Positions 34,546-44,710 of a DNA stretch of 64,000 nt are shown piece after piece. The stretch covers positions 62,001 to 126,000 of the forward strand of contig JAFULG010000003.1 in the NCBI GenBank assembly GCA_017473435.1, read 5' to 3'. The DNA is from Clostridia bacterium (GTDB lineage Bacteria; Bacillota; Clostridia; Oscillospirales; Acutalibacteraceae). Position numbers and translations under genes: made by a program. Position 1 is the first letter of the stretch. The number at the start of each line of letters is the position of its first letter. The notes beneath the pieces are model-generated. The model saw nothing but the letters and a program-made list of their open reading frames with translations. It was not told the origin of the DNA and made no database searches.

Positions 34546-36555
34546 TTACGCTTGTGCCAATCTTTCAACAACAGCAAAGGGAATTGTAACCTCTTCCACA
34601 ATACCGTTTTCATTTACATAATAGAAGGTAAGACCGTTTTCCGTAAAGGCACATGCACTTTCGTAAAGAATCGTACCGAAGCCGTCCTCGTCATCGGGAA
34701 TTTCATCGTCAGAGTAATAGTACTTATCCTCTTCTTCCTCGTAATACTCTTCGTCTTCAACAACCTCGTCGTATTCGTCGGTTACTTCCTCAACCTTTGC
34801 TTCGGGGATAATGCTTTCGTATTCATAGCCGTTGTAGATTCTGTAAAGAATCTCACTTACTGCCATATAATCCTTACCCACAAGCACATCTTTTGAAACA
34901 AATTCACCGGTAGTCTTATCAAACACGTATCCGTCAACATTTCTTGCGAAGAGTTTTACACCTTCATCCTTAACTTCCTCGGCAGCTTCATTGACAACTT
35001 CCTCATCCGATTCTTCATATTCACTTTCTTCAACAGCCTGAGTTGTTTCGGGAACGGTCTGTACGGGAGTCGGATCTGTAACACCGATTTTTTCAACGAT
35101 GGAGATATAATTCTCGTTTTCGTAGCTTACCCTTGCGATAACTGTTTCTGTCAACGGAAGGTCGCTGTCCTTTCCGCCCTGACTTATAAAGCTCTCATAA
35201 GCCTTCTGTGCAGAATCGACTCTGAGACTGTAAGAATTAACAGCATCGATAAAGAACCTGTTTATAGCCTGATAGCCTGCATTATCCTCTGTGAATTCAG
35301 GATATTCAAAGGTGTATCTGCAATAAACCTTACCGTCATTTGTCTTGCCCTCAATCACCTGCTTTTTGATTTTATAGGTTCTTGCTTCAACAAGCTTACC
35401 GTTGGAATCAAAAATAGGTGTGGTGCTTATTCTTTTAATTTTAAAGGAAAGAGTGCCGTTCTGAGTATCGTCAACCTTTTCCGTTACAAGATAGTAGGTA
35501 TCTGTCTGTACATTATCTTCCGTGTAGAAGTGGCACTCGGAATAATAGCAGCCGTCAAGAACTCTCTTACTCTTTGTGATTTCAGCCTTGACAACAGGAG
35601 TTGCATTCTGCATAACGGGAGCAAAATAATAATATCCGTCATAATAATAGCAGTCTTTTACATTTACCTCGCGGCAAGGCTCCAAGCCGAAAATTGACAG
35701 CATATCATCAATCTTTTTATCTTCTATTCTATAATAAGAATATTCTCCCTTTTCTGCGTCACAAAATCTCAGCGCAGGATCTGCCTCTGTCTGCAAAGAC
35801 GGATTTTCATTGTAAATCCTTGAATAAATTCCGCCTGCATCACCGGGATTAACTCTGCCGAGGAAGGCTTCAACATCAGTAAACTCGCTGTTATAATCCG
35901 TTTTCACGGCTGCATAGCACCTTGCAAGAACCTCCTCAAGCATAAGCTCCTCCTGAGCGGAAAAGCCTACAGCGGCAACAACCTTTTCTACCGGTTCGGT
36001 TGTCTCCAGAGTATCTGTGCTTATTTTAAGTGCTGAAAGTGACGCTCCAAGCACAGCCACTACACACATAATTGCAATAATAGCAGCAAATGTTTTATTT
36101 TCTTCTTTTCTGTTTACAGGCGGTTCACGGCGAACAGGCCTTTTCTTTTTCGCCAGGGGCTTTACCTCTTCAACGACCTCTGCCGGCTGCTCCTCCGGCT
36201 CGGCTTTTGACTCAACAGAAGAGCTGTCGCTATGCAAGCTGAAAGTCTCCTCTGCCTGTTCAGGCTCAGCCTTGAAAACCTGAGTTGCCTCAACCTGCTG
36301 TTGCTCTTCAATCTCAGACCCATCACCGTAATTTTCGGCTTCCTGCTGAACACTTAAGGCTTCTTTAGAATATTCGCTGCGGTCAGCATTATCGGAAAAG
36401 CTTGAAATATCGGTAAATTCCATCGGTGCTTTATATTCGGTGTATTCAGGATATTCCGGTACCGCAACGGCAAATTTCTCCCTATTCTCCTTTCCGCACT
36501 TGGGACAGAAGGAGTAAGAATCATCATATTCAGCTGAACAGTTTTTACAAATCAT
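34546..36555 (-). CDS. Zinc-ribbon membrane protein with acidic regions, unknown function
   Basis: About 669 residues from the ATG at 36555 (MICKNCSAEYDDSYSFCPKC), eight bases after AGGAG. The four cysteines (3, 6, 17, 20) form a zinc ribbon. An acidic, low-complexity cytosolic segment (30-155) leads to one membrane helix (about 156-177, AAIIAIMCVVAVLGASLSAL). The large C-terminal part is extracytoplasmic and has a very acidic stretch (EEYYEEEEDKYYYSDDE). The region around 460-520 resembles DUF3298-type folds only vaguely. It shares architecture with the SH3 protein at 30585-31409. It starts 40 bases after the HAD gene, so probably joins that operon. Confidence 0.6.
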   Translation of the reverse strand: MICKNCSAEYDDSYSFCPKCGKENREKFAVAVPEYPEYTEYKAPMEFTDISSFSDNADRSEYSKEALSVQQEAENYGDGSEIEEQQQVEATQVFKAEPEQAEETFSLHSDSSSVESKAEPEEQPAEVVEEVKPLAKKKRPVRREPPVNRKEENKTFAAIIAIMCVVAVLGASLSALKISTDTLETTEPVEKVVAAVGFSAQEELMLEEVLARCYAAVKTDYNSEFTDVEAFLGRVNPGDAGGIYSRIYNENPSLQTEADPALRFCDAEKGEYSYYRIEDKKIDDMLSIFGLEPCREVNVKDCYYYDGYYYFAPVMQNATPVVKAEITKSKRVLDGCYYSECHFYTEDNVQTDTYYLVTEKVDDTQNGTLSFKIKRISTTPIFDSNGKLVEARTYKIKKQVIEGKTNDGKVYCRYTFEYPEFTEDNAGYQAINRFFIDAVNSYSLRVDSAQKAYESFISQGGKDSDLPLTETVIARVSYENENYISIVEKIGVTDPTPVQTVPETTQAVEESEYEESDEEVVNEAAEEVKDEGVKLFARNVDGYVFDKTTGEFVSKDVLVGKDYMAVSEILYRIYNGYEYESIIPEAKVEEVTDEYDEVVEDEEYYEEEEDKYYYSDDEIPDDEDGFGTILYESACAFTENGLTFYYVNENGIVEEVTIPFAVVERLAQA

Positions 36556-36595
36556 TACTTTCACTCCTATTTGTTACTGATTAAGCCTATGATAA

Positions 36596-37276
36596 TCAGA
36601 TATATTCAAGAAGCTGCTTTATCTCTGTGATTTCCGCTTCAACGCCTTCGTTTCCGAGACCCTTTCCGTAAAAATCACCGTAATTCATTCTGATAGCCTT
36701 CATGTCTGCGCTGAGAGCACCCTGAATATCGTTAACCGGATGATCTCCGACAAAAAGAGCTTCTTCATTTTTAACGCCCGCTCTTTTGCAGGCCTCATCA
36801 AAAATGCCTCTTGCAGGCTTGTAAATTCCGATATCACCGGAAACCACAACAACATCAAACATATCTCTTATACCTGCTGTATCGAGCTTTATGTTCTGCA
36901 GAGAGGAAACGCCGTTTGTTATACAGCCGAGAATATAGCCTCTCTTCTTGATTTCCTCAAGCACCTCAATTGCACCGTCAAGCATTACAATATGCTTTCC
37001 GAAGTCATAGTTGAAGCTGTCGTAAAGCTCCTGCATGGGAGGATGTTTTTCCCACTTCCAAAGCTTAATAATCTCAGGGAAGTACACCTCTCTGTCCTTG
37101 TATCCGCCGTCAACATACTCTTCCATTTCATCAAGCTTCTGAAGGCGCTCAGCCTCGCTTATGCCGGGAAAATATTTAGTAAGGAAATCTTCACAGTAAA
37201 GTCTGTAGGCGCCTTTTCTGCTCTGGAGAGTATCATCAAAATCAAAAAATATTGCTTTTACATCCAACTTAGCCAT
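36596..37276 (-). CDS. HAD-superfamily hydrolase
   Basis: 226 residues. HAD motif I is FFDFDDTLQSRKGAY, motif II TNGVSS, motif III Lys in YKPARGIFDE, and motif IV GDHPVNDIQGA. The helical cap (about 20-90) suggests a YjjG/HAD_IA phosphatase for a small phosphorylated metabolite. It overlaps the ribF end by eight bases, so is translated with it. It might dephosphorylate FMN-related or nucleotide substrates, but this is only inferred from position. Confidence 0.85.
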   Translation of the reverse strand: MAKLDVKAIFFDFDDTLQSRKGAYRLYCEDFLTKYFPGISEAERLQKLDEMEEYVDGGYKDREVYFPEIIKLWKWEKHPPMQELYDSFNYDFGKHIVMLDGAIEVLEEIKKRGYILGCITNGVSSLQNIKLDTAGIRDMFDVVVVSGDIGIYKPARGIFDEACKRAGVKNEEALFVGDHPVNDIQGALSADMKAIRMNYGDFYGKGLGNEGVEAEITEIKQLLEYI

Positions 37277-38189
37277 TTTTACTTACCTCGTCATATACAT
37301 TTCTTGCCGTAACAATGTCCTTTTCGATTTGCGCCGAAAGGGCATCAATGTCAGGGAATTTAATTTCATCTCTTATAAATCTTAGAAGGCTTACTTCAAC
37401 ATTTTTCCCGTAAAGATCACCGGAAAAATCAAATATGCAGGTTTCACTTCGCATTGATGAATTTGCAACGGTAGGTCTTACACCCACATTTGTAACCGCC
37501 GGATACCATTTATTATCAAGCAGTACCTTTGAAGCATAAACTCCATATCTCGGAACAATGAAATCCTCGGGAAAGCCCTGATTTATTGTCGGAAAGCCCA
37601 GGACTCTGCCAAGGCCGTCACCTTTTTTCACCGTAAAATCATAAGAAAAGCAATAACCGAGCATCGTATTTGCCTTTTGAATTTCGCCATTTGAAATAAG
37701 TTCTCTTATTGTAGTAGAGGAAACAACCTCACCGTCAACAAGAACGGCCTCCTCAGCAAACAGCTTCACTCCGCGTCTTTCAAGCTCATCACCCAAAGAT
37801 TTGGCATCGCCTCTGCCGCCCTTACCGTAATGATAATCAAAGCCGCAGGAAACAACCCTGGCATTAAGCCCGTCAATAAGAATTCTATCAATAAATTCAT
37901 TAGGAGAATAATCCATTGCCTCACGAAAATTAAAAGGAACCACTGTGAATCCCTTTTCCGTCAGAATCTCCTTTTTCTTTTCCTCGCTTAAAAGCATCGG
38001 AGGAACGTCGCCTGAAATCAGCTTTCTCGGATGAATATCGAAAAGCATAACAACCGGGACGAGATTTTCCTTTTCAGCCCATTTAAGAGCAGTATCGAGT
38101 ACTGCCTTATGTCCGAGATGTATTCCGTCAAAATATCCCAAAGCAACTGCTGTGCCCTGATTTTTTATTTTTTCGGGTAATTGAAACAT
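37269..38189 (-). CDS. ribF: Bifunctional riboflavin kinase/FAD synthetase
   Basis: Makes FMN from riboflavin and FAD from FMN. 306 residues. The N-terminal adenylyltransferase domain shows ALGYFDGIHLGHKAVL and FDYHYGKGGRGD. The C-terminal kinase domain shows KKGDGLGRVLGFPTINQGFP and PRYGVYASKVLLDNKWYPAV. It follows truB by 12 bases, standard for this operon. The start ATG at 38189 is preceded by GGAGG-type sequence. Confidence 0.96.
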   Translation of the reverse strand: MFQLPEKIKNQGTAVALGYFDGIHLGHKAVLDTALKWAEKENLVPVVMLFDIHPRKLISGDVPPMLLSEEKKKEILTEKGFTVVPFNFREAMDYSPNEFIDRILIDGLNARVVSCGFDYHYGKGGRGDAKSLGDELERRGVKLFAEEAVLVDGEVVSSTTIRELISNGEIQKANTMLGYCFSYDFTVKKGDGLGRVLGFPTINQGFPEDFIVPRYGVYASKVLLDNKWYPAVTNVGVRPTVANSSMRSETCIFDFSGDLYGKNVEVSLLRFIRDEIKFPDIDALSAQIEKDIVTARNVYDEVSKNG

Positions 38190-38201
38190 ACTCCGCCTCC
38201 G

Positions 38202-39092
38202 TTAAAGCTCTACATAAACCCTTTTCACCTTAAGCTGTATTTTATCCTCCGTGATTTCACCGAGGCCGAGAAAACGCCCCTCACGTGAATACACCTTATA
38301 AAGACCTGTCTGAGGAATAATTTTCAGTCTTTCGGTATCAAGCTCACCGCCGTTTGAAAAGCGCTTGGCCTGATTGTCAGTTACCTTTATTATATCATAA
38401 GGAATCAACCTGTCAACTGTATGAAGCGAAGACTCTTCTTCACCCTTTTCACAAAGAGCCGTAAGCTCCTCAAGAGTAAGGCAGTCGGCAATATCCACAC
38501 CGTTTGCCTTTGTGCGCTCGAGCTTTGTCATAACCGCACCGCAACCGAGTCTTTTTCCCATATCGTCAATAAGCGTCCTTATATAAGTTCCCTTACTGCA
38601 GGAAACATCAATTTCAAATTCATTTTCGCCCTCATAATCTGTAAGAGAAAGAGAATAGACAGTAATCTGCCGTTTTTCCCTTTCCACCTCAATCCCCTGC
38701 CTTGCAAGGTCATAAAGACGTACACCGTCCTTTTTGAGAGCGGAATACATAGGAGGCACCTGAAAAATCTCTCCCGTAAAATCAGGAATGATTTTTTCAA
38801 TATCCTCTCGTTTTACATTAACTTCGCTTTCCGTCAGCACCTGACCCGTTATATCAAGGGTATCGGTGGTCTTACCGAGAAGAAATCTGGCTCTGTAAGA
38901 CTTGTCGCTGTCGGGTATAAAGTCGATAAATCTCGTAGCACCGCCTACAGCAACAGGAAGCACTCCGGTCGCCATAGGGTCAAGAGTGCCCGTATGGCCT
39001 ACTTTTTTTGTAGAAAAAATCCGTCTTAATCTGCTTGCGGCAAAAAATGAGGTCATGCCCTCATCCTTGTTTAAAAACACAAAACCTGTCAT
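38202..39092 (-). CDS. truB: tRNA pseudouridine(55) synthase
   Basis: Isomerises U55 in the T arm of tRNAs. 296 residues. It begins MTGFVFLNKDEGMTSFFAAS; the catalytic Asp is in VGHTGTLDPMATGVLPVAVG. It has KDGVRLYDLARQGIEVER and SCSKGTYIRTLIDDMGKRL. The C-terminus holds a small PUA-like domain. About 100 bases with a palindromic repeat separate it from nrnA. Confidence 0.96.
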   Translation of the reverse strand: MTGFVFLNKDEGMTSFFAASRLRRIFSTKKVGHTGTLDPMATGVLPVAVGGATRFIDFIPDSDKSYRARFLLGKTTDTLDITGQVLTESEVNVKREDIEKIIPDFTGEIFQVPPMYSALKKDGVRLYDLARQGIEVEREKRQITVYSLSLTDYEGENEFEIDVSCSKGTYIRTLIDDMGKRLGCGAVMTKLERTKANGVDIADCLTLEELTALCEKGEEESSLHTVDRLIPYDIIKVTDNQAKRFSNGGELDTERLKIIPQTGLYKVYSREGRFLGLGEITEDKIQLKVKRVYVEL

Positions 39093-39109
39093 CGGTTACA
39101 CCTCTTTCA

Positions 39110-39186
39110 GGACCGCAGGTCATCTGCAGACGACCCTTACGCCGCTAATGCGGTCGCCCCTTCCTTTAAAAGGAAGGGGTTGTCCC
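39110..39186. repeat. Palindromic repeat between nrnA and truB
   Basis: Bounded by GGAC and GTCC, with hairpins GCAG-GTCAT-CTGC (39115-39127), CGACC ... GGTCG (39131-39155) and the perfect CCCCTTCCTTT-A-AAAGGAAGGGG (39157-39179). There is no T run in the transcript direction, and it lies inside the operon, so it is a REP-like insertion rather than an operon end. Confidence 0.65.
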
Positions 39187-39190
39187 CATA

Positions 39191-40141
39191 TCACAGTAAG
39201 CTCTCGAGAATAAAAGCCACTGTTTTGTTCTTTGCTTCCTCCGGCGTACACTTCATTTCACAGCCTGCCGCCCTTGCGTGACCGCCGCCACCGAAATGAG
39301 CACATATAAGTGACGCATCATAATTCTCGCTCGTTCTTACGGAAATACCCGTTTTACCGTTATCCTCCTGCTTTACCGTAAGTCCGATTTCAACCCCTTC
39401 AATCTGCCTTGTTATAGGCTTGATTGCATCAAGGTCCGATTTGTCACAGTTACAGCTTTCAAGCATATCCTTTGTAACGGTTATAACTGCAACTCTGCCC
39501 TCTGCGTAAAATTCAAGACTCTGAAGACAAAGCTTTTCAAGCATAATACTGTTCATGCTTTTTGTCTCAAACATTTTAATGTTTATTCCGGTATGATCCG
39601 CACCCTTTTCAATAAGTTCTGCAGCAATGCGATGGGTACGCGGAGTAACATTTGAATATCGGAAGCAACCGGTATCTGTACTCATGCCCGTATATAGGCA
39701 GTCAGCGATTTTATTGTCAATTTCAACACCGAGAGCCTCAATAACGCCGAAAAGTATTTCGCAAGCGGAGGCACTTTCGCTTTCACAATAAGTTTTTTTA
39801 GCAAAAAGCCTTGCTGTACCGTGATGATCGAAGGAAAGATCTACCCTCTCGCCGTAAAGCTCATTGTATCTTTCGCCAAGAAGCTTTCTTTCAGCAACAT
39901 CCACACTTACAATAAACTTTTCCTCAAAGTCCTCATTCTCTACACCTTCATAAAGATAAGAAAACTTTGAGGGTATTTTATCATCGCAGGAAAGCCTTGC
40001 CCTTTTCCCCATAGACTTCAGAGCCCTGAGCAGAGCAAAGCCGCTTCCGAGGGTATCACCGTCGGGATTTCTGTGGCAAAGAATGAGAATATCATCGGCA
40101 TTTTTAAGCTCGTTTACAGCCTCAGAAAAATCAACCCTCAT
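39191..40141 (-). CDS. nrnA: DHH-family oligoribonuclease/pAp phosphatase NrnA
   Basis: Degrades nano-RNA and dephosphorylates pAp. About 316 residues from the ATG at 40141 (MRVDFSEAVNELK), after AAGGTGA. The upstream frame lies within rbfA. DHH domain: LCHRNPDGDTLGSGFAL, VDVAERK and DHHGTARLF. DHHA1 domain: FGGGGHARAAGCEMK. It overlaps the end of rbfA by 11 bases. Confidence 0.93.
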   Translation of the reverse strand: MRVDFSEAVNELKNADDILILCHRNPDGDTLGSGFALLRALKSMGKRARLSCDDKIPSKFSYLYEGVENEDFEEKFIVSVDVAERKLLGERYNELYGERVDLSFDHHGTARLFAKKTYCESESASACEILFGVIEALGVEIDNKIADCLYTGMSTDTGCFRYSNVTPRTHRIAAELIEKGADHTGINIKMFETKSMNSIMLEKLCLQSLEFYAEGRVAVITVTKDMLESCNCDKSDLDAIKPITRQIEGVEIGLTVKQEDNGKTGISVRTSENYDASLICAHFGGGGHARAAGCEMKCTPEEAKNKTVAFILESLL

Positions 40142-40487
40142 CGCTTTCACCTTTGTTTTCAAGCTTTTTAAACATATTGAAGCCCTGCTCAATTGAGTCA
40201 TCAGCAACAAATTTAAGCTCGGGAGTCTTTCTCAGATGAAGCCTTGAACCTACCTCACGGCGGATAAAGCCCGTTGCGGCAGTAAGACCCTTAACTGCCT
40301 CTTTTGCTGACTCAATGCCCTTAAGATCGCTGACGTAAACCTTTGCATATGAAGCGTCGGAGCTTACCTCAACGCGGACAACAGTGAGCATTTTACCCAT
40401 TACACGGGGGTCCTTAAGCTCCCGTGTAACGGCAATTATTTCTCTGCGAATATCTTCGCTTACTCTGTTAATTCTGAAACCTGCCAT
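40131..40487 (-). CDS. rbfA: Ribosome-binding factor A
   Basis: Late 30S maturation factor acting on the 16S 5' helix. 118 residues, one KH-like domain. MAGFRINRVSEDIRREIIAV at the start, DPRVMGKMLTVVRVEVSSDA, and VKGLTAATGFIRREVGSRLH. It follows infB and precedes nrnA in the usual order. Confidence 0.96.
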   Translation of the reverse strand: MAGFRINRVSEDIRREIIAVTRELKDPRVMGKMLTVVRVEVSSDASYAKVYVSDLKGIESAKEAVKGLTAATGFIRREVGSRLHLRKTPELKFVADDSIEQGFNMFKKLENKGESDEG

Positions 40488-40513
40488 GGTATATATCCTT
40501 TCTGACAGTCAAA

Positions 40514-42967
40514 TTAGTCGCGGTATTCTTCCATCATGAAGCACTCGAAAATATCGCCTTCCTTGATGTCATTGAACTTTTCAAGACCGATACCGCATTC
40601 AAAGCCGGTCTGCACTTCCTTTACGTCATCCTTGAAACGGCGGAGAGAGGAGATTGAATCCTCGGTGATAACAATACCGTCACGGACAACACGGATAAGT
40701 GCATTTCTCTGTACCTTACCCTCAAGAACATAGGAGCCTGCAATTTTACCGGCAGAGGAAAGATTCATAACAGTTCTTACCTCAATACGTCCGAGAGCAA
40801 GCTCACGGAACTTAGGAGCAAGCATACCCTTCATAGCAGCTTCAATTTCTTCAAGGCAGTCGTAAATAACTCTGTACATTCTCATTTCAACGCTGTCACG
40901 CTCTGCAAGAGCAACCGCGTTTGTATCAGGACGAACGTTGAAGCCTACGATGATAGCGTTTGAAATAGCTGCAAGCTGTACGTCTGATTCGTTGATTGCA
41001 CCAACGCCGCCGTGAATTACGCACACCTTTACTTCCTCGTTGGAAAGCTTTTCAAGGTTCTGCTTAACAGCTTCAACTGAGCCGTTAACATCAGCCTTTA
41101 CAACAATGTTGAGCTGCTTGAGCTCGCCTTCCTTAAGTGAAGAGAAGAGATTGTCGAGTGTAACCTTCTGCTGTGCGTTCCACTCTGCCTGCTTTGCCTC
41201 GTGCTTTTTCTTTTCAACAAGCTCTCTTGCAAGCTTTTCATCGGAAGCAACATCAAAAATGTCACCTGCGTTGGGTGTAACGTCAAGACCTGTGATTTCA
41301 ACGGGAACAGAAGGACCTGCCTGCTTGATTCTCTGGCCTCTTTCGTTTGACATAACTCTTACACGGCCAACGGACTGACCTGCAACAACAATGTCACCTG
41401 CGTTGAGTGTACCGTTCTGAACGAGGAGTGTTGCGATAGGACCGCGGCCCTTGTCGAGTCTTGCTTCAATAACAACACCCTTTGCGGCTCTGTTGGGATT
41501 AGCCTTAAGCTCTGACATTTCAGCAACAAGAAGGATTGATTCAAGAAGATTGTCAATACCCATATGAGTCTTTGCGGAAACGGGAACACAGATTGCTTCA
41601 CCGCCCCATTCCTCGGGAACAAGACCGTGCTCTGTGAGTTGCTGCTTGATTCTGTCGGGGTTTGCGCCTTCCTTATCCATTTTATTAATAGCAACAATAA
41701 TCTGAACGCCTGCTGCTTTAGCGTGGTTGATAGCTTCGATAGTCTGGGGCATAATACCGTCATCAGCAGCAACAACAAGAACTGCGATGTCAGTTGCCAT
41801 AGCGCCTCTTGCTCTCATTGAGGTGAAAGCAGCGTGACCGGGAGTATCAAGGAAAGTAATCTTCTGACCGTCAAGGTCAACTCTGTAAGCACCGATATGC
41901 TGTGTGATACCGCCTGCTTCTGTTGCAGTTACGGAAGCGTTACGGATAGCGTCAAGAATTGAAGTCTTACCGTGGTCAACGTGACCCATAACACAGACAA
42001 CGGGATCTCTGGGAAGAAGATCGTCCTCTGCGTCCTGATGGTCGTCGATGATTCTTTCTTCGATTGAAACAACAACCTCTTTTTCTACCTTTGCACCAAG
42101 CTCTGTAGCAACAATTTCAGCTGTATCAAAGTCGATAACCTGATTTACCGTTGCCATTGTACCGAGCTTGAACATTTCCTTAATAACCTCTGCGGCTGTT
42201 CTTCTGAGCATTTCAGCAAGCTCACCGACGGTGATTTCATCAGGGATTTTGATTGTAAGAGTTTTCTTTGCTCTTTCAGCGGCAATTCTCTTGAGCTTTT
42301 CAGCCTCTGTCTCTCTCTTGCCTGAACGCATACCCTGCTTTCTGTACTGCTGAGACTTCTGCTTGAGCTTCTGCTTTGAAGCGCCCATATCATTATCGCG
42401 TCTGCCGCCCTGTGATGCCATTTCATCATACTTTTCGTTGTACTTTTCAAGATCAACGTTACTGCTTCTTGTGTCGATTGTTCTCTTTTCGCCCTTTGTT
42501 CTTGCCTGAAGCTTGTCGCTCTTTTCCTTTTTGGGCTGAGCATTCTGCTGAGGCTGTGCAGACTTCTTTTCGGGAGCAGGCTTCTTTTCGGGAGTCTTGG
42601 GAGCCTCCTTTGTCTGGGGCTTATCTGCCTTAGGAGCATCTTTCTTGGAAGCAGCCTTCTTTTCGGGAGCCTTGGGAGCATCTTTCTTTTCTGCAGACTC
42701 TGCCTTTGCCGGCTCTTTCACTTCTTCCTTTACAGGAGCAGCCTTTTCAGCCTTTGCCTTTTCACCTGCGGCAAAATATGAATCAAAGGATTCAACCTGA
42801 GCGTTCTGTGTAAGGGTATCAAAAATCACATTGAGCTCTTTATCCTCAAGGGCTGTACTGTGCTTTTTGGGTTCATCGGAATATTTTTCAAGGATAGCAA
42901 TAATATCCTTGCTGTTTAAGCCGAAGTCCTTTGCGACCTCGTGAATTCTGTACTTATCTCTTGGCAT
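40514..42967 (-). CDS. infB: Translation initiation factor IF-2
   Basis: GTPase that brings fMet-tRNA to the 30S subunit. About 817 residues from the ATG at 42967 ([20 protein letters not shown]), after AAAGGAA; the longer frame upstream lacks a site. An IF2_N segment is at the start. A ~120-residue Ala/Lys/Pro/Glu low-complexity region (60-180) follows. A second IF2_N domain ([20 protein letters not shown]) leads to the G domain with [21 protein letters not shown] and NKMDK. Domains II-IV end with [17 protein letters not shown]. Confidence 0.97.
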   Translation of the reverse strand: MPRDKYRIHEVAKDFGLNSKDIIAILEKYSDEPKKHSTALEDKELNVIFDTLTQNAQVESFDSYFAAGEKAKAEKAAPVKEEVKEPAKAESAEKKDAPKAPEKKAASKKDAPKADKPQTKEAPKTPEKKPAPEKKSAQPQQNAQPKKEKSDKLQARTKGEKRTIDTRSSNVDLEKYNEKYDEMASQGGRRDNDMGASKQKLKQKSQQYRKQGMRSGKRETEAEKLKRIAAERAKKTLTIKIPDEITVGELAEMLRRTAAEVIKEMFKLGTMATVNQVIDFDTAEIVATELGAKVEKEVVVSIEERIIDDHQDAEDDLLPRDPVVCVMGHVDHGKTSILDAIRNASVTATEAGGITQHIGAYRVDLDGQKITFLDTPGHAAFTSMRARGAMATDIAVLVVAADDGIMPQTIEAINHAKAAGVQIIVAINKMDKEGANPDRIKQQLTEHGLVPEEWGGEAICVPVSAKTHMGIDNLLESILLVAEMSELKANPNRAAKGVVIEARLDKGRGPIATLLVQNGTLNAGDIVVAGQSVGRVRVMSNERGQRIKQAGPSVPVEITGLDVTPNAGDIFDVASDEKLARELVEKKKHEAKQAEWNAQQKVTLDNLFSSLKEGELKQLNIVVKADVNGSVEAVKQNLEKLSNEEVKVCVIHGGVGAINESDVQLAAISNAIIVGFNVRPDTNAVALAERDSVEMRMYRVIYDCLEEIEAAMKGMLAPKFRELALGRIEVRTVMNLSSAGKIAGSYVLEGKVQRNALIRVVRDGIVITEDSISSLRRFKDDVKEVQTGFECGIGLEKFNDIKEGDIFECFMMEEYRD

Positions 42968-42989
42968 AGTGTCATTCCTTTCTGCCTTA

Positions 42990-43316
42990 TTAGTCAGCGT
43001 TAATCTGACCTTCTTCGTATCTCTTAACAAGAGCCGAGGCAAAGCCCTCATCGGTAACGGTAATCACCGCCGCCTTACTGCCTATCGCCTTTGAAAGCTC
43101 TGTTATCTCATAGTTTACAATAATTACGGGTATGTTCTTTCCTTCAAAGCTGCAGGCATGCTTCATTTCCTTTTTCAGCCTTTCGGAGCCTTCCTCGGAA
43201 ACGATACAAAGCTGCGCCTTATTTTTAACAACGGAGGAAACTGCGGCATCGTGACCGAGGCAAAGGTTGCCCGATCTTCTTGCCATACCTAAAAGACTTA
43301 AGAATTTATCATTCAT
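42990..43316 (-). CDS. ylxQ: L7Ae-family ribosomal-type protein YlxQ
   Basis: 108 residues. It begins [20 protein letters not shown], then [20 protein letters not shown], the L7Ae/L30e fold that binds kink-turn RNA. Homologues in Bacillus bind k-turns, but the in vivo role is unsettled. It overlaps the ylxR stop by eight bases and precedes infB. Confidence 0.88.
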   Translation of the reverse strand: MNDKFLSLLGMARRSGNLCLGHDAAVSSVVKNKAQLCIVSEEGSERLKKEMKHACSFEGKNIPVIIVNYEITELSKAIGSKAAVITVTDEGFASALVKRYEEGQINAD

Positions 43317-43602
43317 CGCTCTCTATCTCCGCCGCCATTTTTTCGAATACCTCTTCGGGAATCTGACATTCGAGTGCCCTTTGGAAACGCTTTGCCTTCG
43401 CGGCAACCTGAAGACACTTTACATTTTTGCATATATATGCTCCCCTACCTGCCATTTTACCGGTTTTGTCGAGGCTTACAGTATAGGTTTCTACACCGTT
43501 TTCCTCACCCGTTCTGGTTTTTACAACCCTGACAAGCTCTTTCTTCGGAAACATTTCACCGCAACCGAGGCATTTTCTCATGGGTATTTTTTTTGTTGTC
43601 AT
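43309..43602 (-). CDS. ylxR: YlxR-family RNA-binding/NAP protein (DUF448)
   Basis: 97 residues. It shows MRKCLGCGEMFPKKELVRVV and then GRGAYICKNVKCLQVAAKAK, the conserved GRGAY(I/V)C core of DUF448. In B. subtilis the homologue affects gene expression and has been reported to interact with RNase P. Between nusA and ylxQ, standard order. Confidence 0.9.
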   Translation of the reverse strand: MTTKKIPMRKCLGCGEMFPKKELVRVVKTRTGEENGVETYTVSLDKTGKMAGRGAYICKNVKCLQVAAKAKRFQRALECQIPEEVFEKMAAEIESDE

Positions 43603-43620
43603 TTTATAACCCTCTTAAAA

Positions 43621-44682
43621 TCAATCGTTTGCCTGACTGAGGGGCTTGATATCAATTTTCCAGCCTGTGAGCTTTGCGGCAAGGCGAACATTCTGACCCT
43701 TGTTGCCGATGGCAAGTGAAAGCTGGCTGTCAGGCACTACTGCGCGGCAGCTCTTCGCACCGTTTTCATCAACGGTAACGGTAAGCACCTCTGCAGGAGC
43801 AAGTGCTGCTGCAATATATTTTTCGGGTTCTTCGCTGAAGCGTACAATATCAATCTTTTCGCCGCAAAGACAGTCAACGATGTTGCTTACTCTCTGACCT
43901 CTGGGACCGATGCAAGCACCTACAGCATCAACATTTTCGTCGTGGCTATTAACTGCGATCTTTGTTCTTGAGCCTGCTTCTCTTGAAACGGAAACGATTT
44001 CAACCGTACCGTCGTAAATTTCAGGAACCTCCTGCTCAAAGAGTCTCTTTACAAGACCGGGATGCTTTCTTGAAATTGTTGCATAGCTTGAACCGCTTTC
44101 CTGGCTGATGGATGCAACATAAACCTTGATAAGCTGACCTGCCTGAAGCTCTTCTCCGGGGATCATATCAGACTTATTGAGAATTGCGTTTGCTCTGCCG
44201 ATTTCGATTGAAGCATCGCCTGTATCGGAATAAACCATATTTACCTTTGCGGTAACAACTTCCTGATATCTGTTCTGGAATTCCTTTGCGGCAATATCTC
44301 TTTCAGCCTCGCGGATACCCTGACGGATAACGCTCTTCGCTGTCTGAGCAACAATTCTGCCGAACTTCTTGGGCTCAAGAGGAAGTTCAATGATTCCACC
44401 TACCATAGCGTTGGGATCGTAGTTTCTTGCTTCATCAAGGGTCATCTGTGCGCCGGGCTCGAGAACCTCGTCAACAACCTCAATTTTAACGTAAACCTTC
44501 ATGCTCTTTTCTTCGGGATTGATTTCACAGACAACGTTGTCCTTGTTACCGTAGCTGTTTCTTGTTGCTGAAATGATAGCAGCCTTGATTTTATCGTAGA
44601 TGTACTCTGAGGAAATGCCCTTTTCTGTTTCGAGCATCTGTACTGCTTCGAAAAATTCTTTGTTCATTTTTTTGTCATTCAC
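43621..44682 (-). CDS. nusA: Transcription termination/antitermination factor NusA
   Basis: Binds RNA polymerase and nascent RNA. 353 residues, the short Gram-positive form without C-terminal acidic repeats. N-terminal domain (FFEAVQMLETEKGISSEYIY), S1 domain (about 135-200), then KH1 with IGPRGQRVSNIVDCLCGEKI and KH2 with AIGNKGQNVRLAAKLTGWKI. Follows rimP by 28 bases. Confidence 0.96.
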   Translation of the reverse strand: MNDKKMNKEFFEAVQMLETEKGISSEYIYDKIKAAIISATRNSYGNKDNVVCEINPEEKSMKVYVKIEVVDEVLEPGAQMTLDEARNYDPNAMVGGIIELPLEPKKFGRIVAQTAKSVIRQGIREAERDIAAKEFQNRYQEVVTAKVNMVYSDTGDASIEIGRANAILNKSDMIPGEELQAGQLIKVYVASISQESGSSYATISRKHPGLVKRLFEQEVPEIYDGTVEIVSVSREAGSRTKIAVNSHDENVDAVGACIGPRGQRVSNIVDCLCGEKIDIVRFSEEPEKYIAAALAPAEVLTVTVDENGAKSCRAVVPDSQLSLAIGNKGQNVRLAAKLTGWKIDIKPLSQAND

Positions 44683-44710
44683 CTTTCTTTAATCTATTGG
44701 TCACTTTTAT

